From positions 94,377 through 158,376 of the forward strand of contig NZ_AUGE01000010.1 of the NCBI RefSeq assembly GCF_000426865.1: a stretch of 64,000 nucleotides of DNA, in the 5' to 3' direction. The position numbers and the translations under genes were made by a program. The notes beneath the pieces are model-generated. The model was not told the DNA's origin and made no database searches. It worked only from the letters and a program-made list of their open reading frames with translations. The DNA comes from Citrifermentans bremense R1. Its GTDB lineage: Bacteria > Desulfobacterota > Desulfuromonadia > Geobacterales > Geobacteraceae. Of the stretch, positions 1 to 8,872 are shown one piece after another. Positions within the stretch are counted from its first letter, which is position 1, and the number at the start of each line of letters is the position of its first letter.

Positions 1-34
1 GGAAGATTTTTTTATCGGTGTAGAGAAGTCCCAT
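1..34 (-). CDS. N-terminus of an unidentified protein (partial, runs off the window)
   Basis: A start codon at 34 on the minus strand is preceded by AGGGA six bases upstream and opens a frame reading MGLLYTDKKIF before the window edge. It lies 13 bp after the stop of the methyltransferase gene in the same direction, so it is probably the next gene of the same operon. Eleven residues are too few to name a family. Confidence 0.5.
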   Translation of the reverse strand, partial: MGLLYTDKKIF

Positions 35-47
35 GTCGGTCCCTGGT

Positions 48-710
48 TTACTCGAAGTAGATGAACTCGTAATCCCCGCGGTACCCGAACTCTTCGAAGA
101 GCCAGACCCATGCTTTGGGGGTGTAGAAGGAGGCGCAGGTGAGCGCCCAGCACTGAAGGTTGAAGAGTTCCTGTTCGTTCCGGTACCCTTCCACGGTGAT
201 GTAGGCCCGCTTTGACACCCGCTCGATCTCTGCCAGCGCCGGCTTCAGGTCGAAGAGCTCCAGGTTATGCAGCGTGGTGAGCGAGATGGTGAGGTCGAAC
301 TCCTTGTCGCCGTACGGGTAAGGCTCCTGCGCCCGATGCTGGAACAAGTTTCCGCGGACTTCTTCCTTGGCGTTCTCCAGCGCGTAGGGGGAGCAGTCGA
401 AGCCGGCGACGGTGGCGCCGGGCAAAAGCCGCTTCAGTTCGTGGAGCAGGAACCCTTTGCCGCAGCCGACGTCCAGGATCTTCGCCTTCTCGGTGAGGCC
501 GTAGCTGTCGATCAGCTGTCTCGCCACGGCTTCCCAGCGGCCGTCGTAGCGGTAACCACCGTAGCCGTACCTGCGGTCGCCGTCCCAGAACCTTGCGCCG
601 TACTCCTTGGCGACCTGCATGCAGGCAACCTTGTCGTCGAGCATCCGCTCCACGTAGTTGCGGGAGGTCTTCCGGTGCAGGGGGGTGAAGAAGTTCCTGA
701 GTTCTCCCAT
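48..710 (-). CDS. Class I SAM-dependent methyltransferase
   Basis: A 220-residue protein with a Rossmann-fold methyltransferase core. ILDVGCGKG (about residues 78-86) is motif I for binding S-adenosylmethionine, followed by an acidic strand end (GFDCSP) and the DLTISLTTLHNL segment expected at the motif IV/post-motif region. The substrate cannot be read from sequence. It starts only 2 bp after the transketolase C-subunit gene stops and belongs to a run of six tightly packed minus-strand genes that includes a glycosyltransferase and two radical SAM enzymes, so methylation of a sugar, lipid or modified peptide made by the cluster is a reasonable inference. Confidence 0.85.
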   Translation of the reverse strand: MGELRNFFTPLHRKTSRNYVERMLDDKVACMQVAKEYGARFWDGDRRYGYGGYRYDGRWEAVARQLIDSYGLTEKAKILDVGCGKGFLLHELKRLLPGATVAGFDCSPYALENAKEEVRGNLFQHRAQEPYPYGDKEFDLTISLTTLHNLELFDLKPALAEIERVSKRAYITVEGYRNEQELFNLQCWALTCASFYTPKAWVWLFEEFGYRGDYEFIYFE

Positions 711-712
711 GG

Positions 713-1630
713 CTACTCTCCCCGGTGCCGCCGCACCGCCTCCGCTATCGCCCCGGCCGAAATACCGAACTCCTTCCTCATCCCCTGGGTATCGCGCACC
801 TCGTGGATGAAGTGGGGGGGGATCCCTAGCCGCTTCAGTTTCCAGCCGGGCTCATGCTCCGCCTTCAGCTCGGCGAGGATGTTCCCCAGCCCGCAGCTTG
901 CGTAGTGTTCCTCCACGCAGACGACGCGCTTTACCGGGGCGAGGAGCCGGAGCAGCGCCTCCTGGTCCAGGGGCTGCAGCATGGGGAGCGAGACGACCAT
1001 CGGCCTCACCCCCTCACGCTCCAGCTCCTCCCGGGCCCGGAGCACCTCGTCGATGATCGACCCGTGGCAGATGAGCGCGACCTCGGACCCCTCCGCCAGA
1101 AGCTGCGGCTTGGTGAGGTCGGCAAGCTCCTGCCGGTGCACGTCTGGCTCGCCCCGCTTGGCCAGGCGGACGTACACCGGGGCCTTGGCGTCGAGCGCGA
1201 AGCGGGCCGCGGCGCGCGCCTCCACCGGGTCGATGGGGGAGATGACGGTCAGGTTGGGCAGCGTCCTCGCTATGCCGATATCCTCGACGGAGTAGTGGGT
1301 CATCCCCATGGGGGCGTAGGTCACGCCGCTGCCGATCCCGGTGAGCACCAGCGGGAGGTCCTGGTAGCAGATGTCGTTGCGGACCTGCTCGAAGCAGCGG
1401 TACAGGACGAAGGGGATGATGTTGTAGAGGACCACCTTGTACCCGGTGATGGAGAGCCCGGCGGCGAAGCTGATCATGTTCTGCTCCGCGACCCCCAGGT
1501 TCAGGAAGCGGTCCGGGTACTCCTCCTTGAACTGGTCGAAGACCCCCAGCCCCGCGTCCCCGCTGATGATGAAGATGTCGTCGCGCGAGCCGCACGCCTC
1601 GATTATGGTGTTTATGAAGTTATTTCTCAT
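713..1630 (-). CDS. Transketolase, C-terminal subunit (split transketolase)
   Basis: A 305-residue protein starting at MRNNFINTI. It carries the pyrimidine-binding and C-terminal transketolase domains: the GDAGLGVFDQFKEEYPDRF region and LNLGVAEQNMISFAAG, in which the conserved glutamate of AEQN activates thiamine diphosphate. Its ATG overlaps the stop codon of the N-terminal subunit (ATGA at 1627-1630), showing translational coupling. Split transketolases of this type transfer two-carbon ketol units. Inside a glycan cluster the pair more likely supplies an unusual sugar precursor than serves central metabolism, but that is inference. An upstream extension of the frame exists but reads as non-native sequence, so the coupled start was chosen. 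Confidence 0.9.
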   Translation of the reverse strand: MRNNFINTIIEACGSRDDIFIISGDAGLGVFDQFKEEYPDRFLNLGVAEQNMISFAAGLSITGYKVVLYNIIPFVLYRCFEQVRNDICYQDLPLVLTGIGSGVTYAPMGMTHYSVEDIGIARTLPNLTVISPIDPVEARAAARFALDAKAPVYVRLAKRGEPDVHRQELADLTKPQLLAEGSEVALICHGSIIDEVLRAREELEREGVRPMVVSLPMLQPLDQEALLRLLAPVKRVVCVEEHYASCGLGNILAELKAEHEPGWKLKRLGIPPHFIHEVRDTQGMRKEFGISAGAIAEAVRRHRGE

Positions 1631-2412
1631 GCCAGCTCTTCCATTGCGGTCTTCAGGTGTTCGTCGGTGACGATGAAATAGTGCCAAACGAGTTGGTCTT
1701 CCATGAAGGAAACCCCTTTCCCCTTGAAGGTGTTGGCGATGATCACCTTGGGCCTGCCGTGGCTCTCCCGCGCCAGCGCGAACTTGAGGGCGTCGTGGTC
1801 GTGGCCGTTCACCTCGCAGGCGTTCCAGCCGAAGGCCTCCCACTTCTCACGCATCGGCTCGCAGGAGCAGATCTCGGTCGGCCTGCCGTAACCCTGCAGG
1901 TTGTTTCTGTCGATGATGACGGTGAAGTTGTCCAGGCCGAGCTTGGGGGCGAAGAGGGCCCCCTCCCAGATCGATCCTTCCTGGGATTCCCCGTCCCCGA
2001 CGACGGCGAAGACGCGGCGGCCGCTTTGCTGCTTCTTGAAGCCGTAGGCTATGCCGAGCCCCATGTTGAAGCCGTGCCCCAGAGACCCGGAAGAGACCTC
2101 GACCCCTTTTCCCTTGCAGCGGTCCAAGTGTGCCGGGAGCGTGCCGCCGTTTTGGTAGTAGCCGAGGATGTCCTTGTCGGTGAGGATCCCGCGGGCGGCG
2201 AGAGTGCTGTAGAGCGCCATGGCGGCGTGCCCCTTGCTCAGGATGCAGATGTCCCGTTCTTCCCAGGGGTCTAGCCGCAGTTCGTTGAAGTAGAGGGTGG
2301 CGAGGATGTCGGCGCAGGAAAGGCAGGAGCCGACATGGGGGCTTTTGGTCCGGTTCGCCATCTCGACGATGGTCCTGCGGATCTGGGTGGCTTTCTCGGC
2401 AATAGGGTGCAT
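1627..2412 (-). CDS. Transketolase, N-terminal (ThDP-binding) subunit
   Basis: A 261-residue protein matching the N-terminal half of transketolase. It has SKGHAAMALY, the GHGFNMGLGIAYG glycine-rich stretch, and GDGESQEGSIWEGA followed by IIDRNN, the diphosphate- and metal-binding motif GDG-x(n)-N. It is half the length of a full enzyme; the other half is the overlapping downstream gene, and together they rebuild a complete transketolase. It starts 1 bp after the GT9 glycosyltransferase gene stops, so all belong to one transcript. Substrate is unknown. Confidence 0.92.
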   Translation of the reverse strand: MHPIAEKATQIRRTIVEMANRTKSPHVGSCLSCADILATLYFNELRLDPWEERDICILSKGHAAMALYSTLAARGILTDKDILGYYQNGGTLPAHLDRCKGKGVEVSSGSLGHGFNMGLGIAYGFKKQQSGRRVFAVVGDGESQEGSIWEGALFAPKLGLDNFTVIIDRNNLQGYGRPTEICSCEPMREKWEAFGWNACEVNGHDHDALKFALARESHGRPKVIIANTFKGKGVSFMEDQLVWHYFIVTDEHLKTAMEELA

Positions 2413-2413
2413 C

Positions 2414-3367
2414 CTAGCTCTCCTGGGAGGACGGCAAGAGCTCTCTGGCCGCTTTTTCGATGCTGTCGCAGGTGATGTGGGTCATGCAATACTGGCCGCT
2501 CTGGCACTTAGGGGCGCCGCACGGCATCTGTTCGCAGCCGACCGGGGACCGGATCACCCTGCAGCCGTTGTAGAAGTAGACCTCGTTGGGGTCGGTGGGG
2601 CCGAACACCCCGAGCACCTTCTTGCGGAAAGCGAAGGCGAGGTGGAGCCCGAGGCTGTCGTTGGAGATGATCGTCCGGCAGGAGTGGATCCAGTCCATGT
2701 ATTGGTAGAGGTTCTTGTTACCCTGCTGCCAGGAGACGGAGTAGCCCGCCGCCACCAGGCGCTGTTCCAGCTCCTTCCAGGTTTCCATCGGGAGCGCCTT
2801 GTACGGCCATTTCGAGCCCACCTCGTAATTGAAGCCGAAATCGTAGGCGATCTCGGACTTCGGCGTGTAGCCGACCATGTACTCCTGCTCGTTCCAGGGG
2901 ACGCCGAGCATCTGGATCAGCACCTGCTGCCAATACCCCTTGTTCTTGTCCGACTTCTTTCCCTCGATGTAGCTGATGAAGTCGAGCCCCTTTTCGTAAC
3001 CGTGGTAGCACCCCGTGTTGCTGTCGAAGCGGAAGCCGTACTTAACCCAGGCGTCGATCATGTCGGAAAGGGCGCAGACGCCGGCGATCTTCTCCAGGTT
3101 GATCAGTACGTCGAATTTTTCTTTCATGAGCTGGAAGGGGACGAAGCCGTCCCAGACCATGATCCTGTCGATCAGGCTGTTTCCGAGCAGCAGCTGTTCG
3201 GCGTGCTCCGTCACCAGCCAGGTGATGTGGGAGTCGGGGTATTTTTCCTTCAGAGCCCTGAGGATCGGCGTGGTCCTTAGCACGTCGCCCAGGCTCGGCA
3301 CCCTCCCGATCTCCGGGTCGAGGGTTTCGGAATAGCCTAGTTTGACGATGAGAATCTTGGTGCACAT
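2414..3367 (-). CDS. Glycosyltransferase family 9 (heptosyltransferase-like)
   Basis: A 317-residue protein beginning MCTKILIVKLGYSE. The start is the ATG at 3367; sequence further upstream in frame looks non-coding. It has the GT9 signature: an N-terminal ILIVKLG strand, GDVLRTTPILRALK (glycine loop and helix), and a C-terminal donor-binding half with the FGPTDPNEV segment typical of ADP-heptose:LPS heptosyltransferases. It probably adds a sugar to lipopolysaccharide core or another surface glycan from the cytoplasmic face. It sits between split transketolase and radical SAM genes in a tight operon. Donor and acceptor are not predictable. Confidence 0.85.
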   Translation of the reverse strand: MCTKILIVKLGYSETLDPEIGRVPSLGDVLRTTPILRALKEKYPDSHITWLVTEHAEQLLLGNSLIDRIMVWDGFVPFQLMKEKFDVLINLEKIAGVCALSDMIDAWVKYGFRFDSNTGCYHGYEKGLDFISYIEGKKSDKNKGYWQQVLIQMLGVPWNEQEYMVGYTPKSEIAYDFGFNYEVGSKWPYKALPMETWKELEQRLVAAGYSVSWQQGNKNLYQYMDWIHSCRTIISNDSLGLHLAFAFRKKVLGVFGPTDPNEVYFYNGCRVIRSPVGCEQMPCGAPKCQSGQYCMTHITCDSIEKAARELLPSSQES

Positions 3368-3381
3368 ATGCTGCTCCCGGC

Positions 3382-4461
3382 TTAAATGAAGTTGATATGT
3401 TCCGGCTTGTCGTCCAGGAACTCGAGGAACTCGTTGATGCGTGCCATGCGGCAGTTGACGCGGCACTCGTGGTCGATCTCAAGCTCCTTCTCGGCGAAGT
3501 CGATCGATTCCCCGCGCTTGTCCCCGAAGAGAATCTCCGACATCCGGGTCTGATAGATGTTGCCGACGCTGAAACGTTCGTCGTTGATGTAGACGCTGCA
3601 GCTGTAGAAGTCCCCCCGTGAGGAGATGTAACCCCAGAAAGGTAGCGCGCGGCAGTGGCTGAACTTTTGGGCGCTCTCGGCATAGGCGTCGGTGGCCGCC
3701 TTCCTGAAGATGATCCTGGTGGGGCCGCTCGTGCCGAAACGCTCGATCTTCAGGGCGATGTCGTCGATCATCTCCCTGGTGTAGGTGAAGCCGCTCTTGT
3801 TCAGCATCTGAGGGTGCTCGGAGTACGGTTTGAAACTCAGGTAGTCGACCCCGATGCCGGAGTAAAGGGAAAGCGCCGGCTCGATGTCCTGCAGATTCTG
3901 CCTGATCATCAGGAACTGCACCCCTACCGTGACCGGGAGCTTCTGCCTCTGTTTGGCGAGCATCGCCTCCTTGAGGGAGGCAATGGTGCGCTGGAAGGCG
4001 CCCGGCTTCACGCCGTGCACCACCTGGTAGGTCTCGCTGGTGGCCGCGTCGATGCTGAAGCGGATCCAGGTGAGGGAAGGGAGTAGCTTCTCCCATAGCT
4101 CAGTTGTGCCGGACATCCCGTTGGTGGTGACGGAGACATCGATCCCCGCCTCTTTGGCCCGGGCGGCTATGAGCGGGAGGTCCGGGTGCAGCAGCGGCTC
4201 CCCCTCACCGGCGAACATGACGCTTTTGACCCCCAGGGCCGCCATCTCTTCGATCCGGCGCAGCAGCACCTCGGTCTCCAGGATCACGCGCTCGCCGCGG
4301 ATGAAGTCCAGGCCGCAGAAGATGCATTGGTGATTGCAGTAGGAAAGAGGGCTGATTTCGACGTAGATGGGGGGCACCAGGCGGTCCTTCTGCCAGGCGG
4401 CGACCCGGTCCAGGTGCCAGAAGAGTTTATGCCCGTCCAGGGCGAAGCAGTCCGCGGCCAT
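3382..4461 (-). CDS. Radical SAM protein with C-terminal SPASM-like cysteines
   Basis: A 359-residue protein starting MAADCFALDG. The motif YCNHQCIFC (CxxxCxxC, about residues 41-48) binds the [4Fe-4S] cluster that cleaves SAM; GEGEPLLHPD follows as the usual GGEP-like strand. The C-terminal part has further cysteines (HCRALPFWG, FYSCSV, ECRVNCRMA) typical of an auxiliary-cluster SPASM-type domain, which is often found in peptide or sugar modifying enzymes. Its start overlaps the stop of the other radical SAM gene (TGATG at 4459-4463). The two probably act in consecutive steps of one pathway. Exact reaction unknown. Confidence 0.88.
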   Translation of the reverse strand: MAADCFALDGHKLFWHLDRVAAWQKDRLVPPIYVEISPLSYCNHQCIFCGLDFIRGERVILETEVLLRRIEEMAALGVKSVMFAGEGEPLLHPDLPLIAARAKEAGIDVSVTTNGMSGTTELWEKLLPSLTWIRFSIDAATSETYQVVHGVKPGAFQRTIASLKEAMLAKQRQKLPVTVGVQFLMIRQNLQDIEPALSLYSGIGVDYLSFKPYSEHPQMLNKSGFTYTREMIDDIALKIERFGTSGPTRIIFRKAATDAYAESAQKFSHCRALPFWGYISSRGDFYSCSVYINDERFSVGNIYQTRMSEILFGDKRGESIDFAEKELEIDHECRVNCRMARINEFLEFLDDKPEHINFI

Positions 4462-5357
4462 CAGTTCTTCCCGTTTATGTTGCGTATTTCCACGCTGGTG
4501 TGCCCGAAGATTTGGAACCTGTTGGTCTTCACTTTGACGTCGCAGGGGTTGCAATCTCCGTACCACGCACAGGGGCGGAATTCGTCCAGCCACTCCTCGT
4601 TGAAGGCGTCGTCGAGGATGTGGGCGATCGGCTCCCTGCCCCGGTAGAGGTCGGAGTGGCAGCGATAGACGTAACCGGTGGGGTCCACTATGACCTCGGT
4701 GGTGCGGCATTCGCACTCTTTCATCTCGGACCCGGAGACGCAGCCGTCGTACCTGAAGGTTCCGTGCATCTCCCCTTGGTGCTCTCCCAGGAACTCCTTG
4801 GTCCTGAAGTCCAGTCCCAGCGCCAGGCACTTCGCCTGGACCTCCTTGATATGGCCCTGAATCCCGGGGTCCGGGTGCTCGATCCCGTAGAGCCCTATCC
4901 TGAAACCGGCTTCCTGGAGCTTCAGCGTCTTCCCAATCAGGTCCTCTATCTGGTTTTGGCCGGGGTGGTAGCTGACGCGGATGGCGGCGTAGGGGGCTTC
5001 CCTGGTGAAGCGCCAGATGGGGACCTCCCTGATGAACCGGTCCACGTCGAACATCATGTTGGTCATCAGGTCCATCTTGAGTTCCGGCTTCACCTCGTTG
5101 ACGAAGCGGTAAAACCCGGGGTAGAGGGTCGGCTCCCCTCCCTGCAGCGTGAGCGGCAGGTCGGGGCGGAGCACCAGTCGGTCGGCTGCTGCCACCCAGT
5201 CTGCGGCCGACATCTGCCTGCGTCCCGCCTGCTTGGCCCGGGAGCCCCGGTCGTGCAGGTTGATGCAGTAGCTGCAGCTAAGGTTGCAGGCGAAGCTAAG
5301 GAAAAAAGCGACGTAGTTGTGGTCCGGCTTAGGCGTGATAGGGGGGTGCATTTCCAT
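4461..5357 (-). CDS. Radical SAM protein
   Basis: A 298-residue protein. CNLSCSYC (CxxxCxxC, about residues 24-31) is the radical SAM cluster motif and LQGGEPTLYPGF the GGEP SAM-binding strand. C-terminal cysteines (ECECRT, YRCHSD, CAWYGDCNPC) suggest an additional iron-sulfur cluster. It is the first gene of the six-gene minus-strand operon; GAGAGG-like sequence precedes the ATG at 5357 (an alternative ATG lies two codons in). No operator or clear promoter was recognised upstream. Partner enzymes downstream are a second radical SAM protein, a GT9 transferase, a split transketolase and a methyltransferase. Substrate unknown. Confidence 0.86.
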   Translation of the reverse strand: MEMHPPITPKPDHNYVAFFLSFACNLSCSYCINLHDRGSRAKQAGRRQMSAADWVAAADRLVLRPDLPLTLQGGEPTLYPGFYRFVNEVKPELKMDLMTNMMFDVDRFIREVPIWRFTREAPYAAIRVSYHPGQNQIEDLIGKTLKLQEAGFRIGLYGIEHPDPGIQGHIKEVQAKCLALGLDFRTKEFLGEHQGEMHGTFRYDGCVSGSEMKECECRTTEVIVDPTGYVYRCHSDLYRGREPIAHILDDAFNEEWLDEFRPCAWYGDCNPCDVKVKTNRFQIFGHTSVEIRNINGKN

Positions 5358-5844
5358 CTAGTGACCTCTCAAGGTGCGGTGCGCTGCAGCCTTTGCATGA
5401 AATCTCGAACTCCCTTGCGGGACTACGCACATCTACTCCTGACGGCTGCAGCCTGCGCAGGGCTGCCCCGGCGGACACGGACAGCGCGGGGCCAGGTGGG
5501 GGCCGGTTGTTGGGAAGGGCGCCCTGACCTCGCAACCGCGGCAGGCGCTCCAAGTGAGGCTTCTGGGGGGATTTGGTAGCACGTTCCGAAGTATCTGGTG
5601 CCGGCAAAGGCTTCTGTTTGGCAGATATCGGGACATCCATCGATCTCTGTTACTGGCAGATGTCTTATGACTGAAGTGTTCAAGCAGTAGCTTCCTTCGT
5701 AGAGCCGCGAAATTGGTAGTAATTAATTATTACGGCTGGGGGGATTGTCTCGGTGTAGAGAGCAAGCATCGTGCCGACACTCATAACATGCTGGAAAGCA
5801 GTCGTATAAGGTTCAGTGTCTGCGAGGAGTCAACTTTTTGAAAC
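5358..5844. other. Gene-free stretch between the radical SAM operon and the tandem glycosyltransferase
   Basis: About 490 bp with no convincing gene. The short minus-strand frames here are arginine- and proline-rich out-of-frame readings of GC-rich DNA. It must hold the promoter of the downstream minus-strand operon, but no clear -35/-10 or -24/-12 pair was found by eye. The 5700-5830 part is noticeably AT-richer. Confidence 0.5.
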
Positions 5845-8673
5845 TCAGTAACTGCCTGCTGGCAACTTTGACAGTACCTTCACGACCCTATAGTTGCGCG
5901 GCAGTTTCCGCGCCATCAACCTGAGGGTCACCGGTTGTTCCCCGCATGCGACCTCTTCTTCCTGGGCGAACATGGGGAATCGGTCCACCCGGGTCGCTAG
6001 CGAGAACCCAGCCTGCTGCAGGTAGTGGCGCAGGGATTCCTCGTTCAGCCCGACCCCGCCAGCTGCCAGTTTTCGCAGCACCGAAAGCCGATCCTCAAAG
6101 GGAAGCTCTTCCTTGTCCAGCAGGTGCCGCGCCAGCAGGTCCAGATCCGTCACGCTCAGGTACAGCGTGCCGAAGTTTCTCAGTACCCGGTACAGTTCTT
6201 CGACCACCAGAAGCGGGTCCGTTTCGGCGGCAAGGCGGTCCAGCAGCCGGCAGGCGTAGATCTCGGCGATGGAGCGGTCCGCCAACCCCGACAGCTGCGA
6301 GAGGACCCCTGGGGTGCAGCAGATCTTCTCCCACCCAAAAGCCGCGGTTCCCTCCCCCAGATGCAGCCTGCGCGGGTGGGGGAAGGAGGGGGAGGGCGCC
6401 TGAGCGACCGTCTCGGCCGACGCCGATGCAGAGCCGTTGCGCCAAAAGACCTGGTAGGAGAACCTGATCCCTTCCGTCACGCTCCCGACCGCCAGGGTGG
6501 ACGGGTCCAGGGAGACCTGCTCGAAAGGTACAAAAGTGGTGCCGGCGGGAACCCCGGTGCAGAAGCCGTCCAGCAACGGGCTCTTGCAGTAAGTCCCGTG
6601 GTTGTACAGGACCTCGAAGCAGTGGAGGGACCATGCTTCCTCCTTGAGCGTCCCTGTCAGGTTGCGGCAGCTCCTTTCCAGGGACGGCTCCGGCGTGACC
6701 GGCTCCGCCGCGGTGATGCCGATGGCCAGATCGAAGTAGCGCTCCGGTAGCTCGAGGCCCGCCGAGTCGATTTCGCCTGCCACCAGGCGGCAGCGGCTTT
6801 GCTGCAACCGGGAGGAGAAGGCTTGGGGGAGGCAAAGCTGCCAGAATTCGTAATCGCGATGGGCCGCGTCAATAATCGCCTCGCACCCCTCGCCCAGCAC
6901 CAGTATCCGTGCCCGTTTGGGGAGGTTCTGCCGAAGGAAGGCGTAGAGGAGCAGCGCCTGGTACTCCGGGATGTCGCAACGGGCCGGGTCGATCCGGCGG
7001 CCGAAGAGTTCCTGGTCGTACTCCTGGAAAAAGGGGAAGTGGGTACGGCGGGAATAGATGAAGAAGCCGAACCGCTCAGGCTGCAGGCGGCTTCCGGCGC
7101 GCGCGACGACTTGGGCGACCTGCAGCGGCTCGGGGGGGGCAAGGAGCTTTTCCTCGGGCAGCCCTGCGAAATATGCCCGCTCCCTTGCCACGATGCGCTC
7201 CGCTTCTTGGGCGTATTGTTCGCTGGCTGCCTCCGACCTCTGCCCCTCTCCCGGATGGCTGCGGAACCCCCCCAGGGAGGCGTTCAGCGTGTGCAGCCGG
7301 GCGTGGCGGAAGAAGTGGGCCCAAAGTTCCATGTCTGCTGCCAGCGGGAAGGAGGGGTCCAGTGTTCCACCTGCTTCGTCCCAAAGCGTTCTGCGCCAGA
7401 AGGTCGATTCCTGCTGGATGTACGGTAGGTTCACTTCTCCCTTGAGGTACTTTTCGCGGCTGTAAACGGGGGGGGCGGCGGCAAAGGCGGAGATCTTGCC
7501 ATCCTTGTCCCAGAGGGTCGGGCTCCCCGTGACCCAGCGCAGCTCCGGAAAGGCCCCGAAAGCGTCGGCCACCAGCCAGAGCGCGCCCGGGTGGTACTTG
7601 TCGTCCGAGTTGAGCCAGGCCATGATCTCTCCGGTGGAGATCCAGAAGCCCATCTGCACCGCATGGTACTGCCCGAAGTCCCGCCTGCTGTGCCAGTAGT
7701 TCAGGTGTTTGGAATACTTGGCGATGATCTCCGCTGAGCCGTCCGTGCTCCCGCCGTCCATGACGATGTATTCAAGGTTGGGGTAGTTCTGGGAGAGAAC
7801 CGAGTCGATGCACTCTTCGAGGTATTGCTTCTGGTTGAACGAGGGGGTGACGATGGAAATTTTGGGAAGCTCACTTTGGGTGAGGATGTCGAAACGGGCG
7901 GGCTTTTGCCGGAGCGGATAATCGATCAGCGGCGGGGGGGTGCTCCGGTGTGGTGCGGGGGGGAGGTTCAGAGCGATTTCCCGGTCGATGGCCTGGCAGC
8001 ACTGAGCAACGTATTCGTCGCGGTTTTTGTTGCAGCGCTGCTCCATGCTGTAGCAGCGGAAGCCGCCGGTAAGCGCGTTCACCGTGTGTAGCGCCGCGTG
8101 CCGGCTCATGCGCAGCCAGAGCTCGAAGTCCGCGGCGAGACTCAAGGAGGTGTCCAGGCTGCCTCCCGCCTTTTCCCAGAGCGACCTGCGCCAGAAGGTC
8201 GCCTCCTGCATGACGAAAAGGGTCTCCTTGCGGATCCGGTCCTTGTCGAGCAAAAGGTCGTGGCACCAGGTTTCGTCGATGTGGCCGAAGGAGGCGATGT
8301 CTCCTTTGAGGTCGAACCCGACCCGCTTTCCGGTCAGGAACTCCACTTCCGTAAAAGAGGAGAAGAGCTCGCCCACCACGGCGAGACCGCCTCTGTGCAG
8401 CATGTCGTCAGCGTTCAGCCACCCCATGACCGGGTTTGCCGATCTGCTGAACCCTTCGTTTATCGCCTGGTACTGTCCGCCGTCCGGCCTGCTTTGCCAG
8501 TAGGTCAGATGCCTTTGATACTTCTTGATGATGTCGACGGAGCCGTCGGTGCTCCCGCCGTCCATGATGATGTACTCGAGGTCGGGGTAGTCCTGGCTCA
8601 GGATGGAATCGATGCACTGCTCTAGGAAAGGCGCCTGGTTGAACGAAGGGGTGACTATGGTGATCCCGAGCAT
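5845..8673 (-). CDS. Tandem GT2 glycosyltransferase with C-terminal methyltransferase-like region
   Basis: A 942-residue multidomain protein. Two family-2 glycosyltransferase domains lie in tandem: the first starts at residue 3 (ITIVTPSFNQ, MDGGSTDGS, WLNADD) and the second near residue 271 (ISIVTPSFNQ, MDGGSTDGS, WLNSDD). Each keeps the DGGS nucleotide-sugar site and a DD metal motif, and the two are clearly similar to each other, indicating internal duplication. Residues beyond about 540 contain stretches reminiscent of class I methyltransferases (RILVLGEGCEAI, YFDLAIGITAAEP, then VVEELYRVLRNFGTLYLSV) but no perfect motif I. It probably adds consecutive sugars to a surface polymer or protein. 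Functions of the C-terminal part are uncertain. Confidence 0.85.
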   Translation of the reverse strand: MLGITIVTPSFNQAPFLEQCIDSILSQDYPDLEYIIMDGGSTDGSVDIIKKYQRHLTYWQSRPDGGQYQAINEGFSRSANPVMGWLNADDMLHRGGLAVVGELFSSFTEVEFLTGKRVGFDLKGDIASFGHIDETWCHDLLLDKDRIRKETLFVMQEATFWRRSLWEKAGGSLDTSLSLAADFELWLRMSRHAALHTVNALTGGFRCYSMEQRCNKNRDEYVAQCCQAIDREIALNLPPAPHRSTPPPLIDYPLRQKPARFDILTQSELPKISIVTPSFNQKQYLEECIDSVLSQNYPNLEYIVMDGGSTDGSAEIIAKYSKHLNYWHSRRDFGQYHAVQMGFWISTGEIMAWLNSDDKYHPGALWLVADAFGAFPELRWVTGSPTLWDKDGKISAFAAAPPVYSREKYLKGEVNLPYIQQESTFWRRTLWDEAGGTLDPSFPLAADMELWAHFFRHARLHTLNASLGGFRSHPGEGQRSEAASEQYAQEAERIVARERAYFAGLPEEKLLAPPEPLQVAQVVARAGSRLQPERFGFFIYSRRTHFPFFQEYDQELFGRRIDPARCDIPEYQALLLYAFLRQNLPKRARILVLGEGCEAIIDAAHRDYEFWQLCLPQAFSSRLQQSRCRLVAGEIDSAGLELPERYFDLAIGITAAEPVTPEPSLERSCRNLTGTLKEEAWSLHCFEVLYNHGTYCKSPLLDGFCTGVPAGTTFVPFEQVSLDPSTLAVGSVTEGIRFSYQVFWRNGSASASAETVAQAPSPSFPHPRRLHLGEGTAAFGWEKICCTPGVLSQLSGLADRSIAEIYACRLLDRLAAETDPLLVVEELYRVLRNFGTLYLSVTDLDLLARHLLDKEELPFEDRLSVLRKLAAGGVGLNEESLRHYLQQAGFSLATRVDRFPMFAQEEEVACGEQPVTLRLMARKLPRNYRVVKVLSKLPAGSY

Positions 8674-8872
8674 GGTGCTCCTTTTTCAGGTCTGCGTGCC
8701 GTGGCGGCGTCCTTGGGAAGTGCTGGTTAAGTAAAGGGATTAAGCAGAAATCATGCCATATAGGGGGGCACGGCGCGGCGCCGGCTCCCCGAACGCGCGG
8801 TGCCGGCGTGCGGTCCCGCGTTCGAAGGAGCCGAGGGGATACTTGTGCGCCCAGGGAGCCTGGGGGAAAGGG

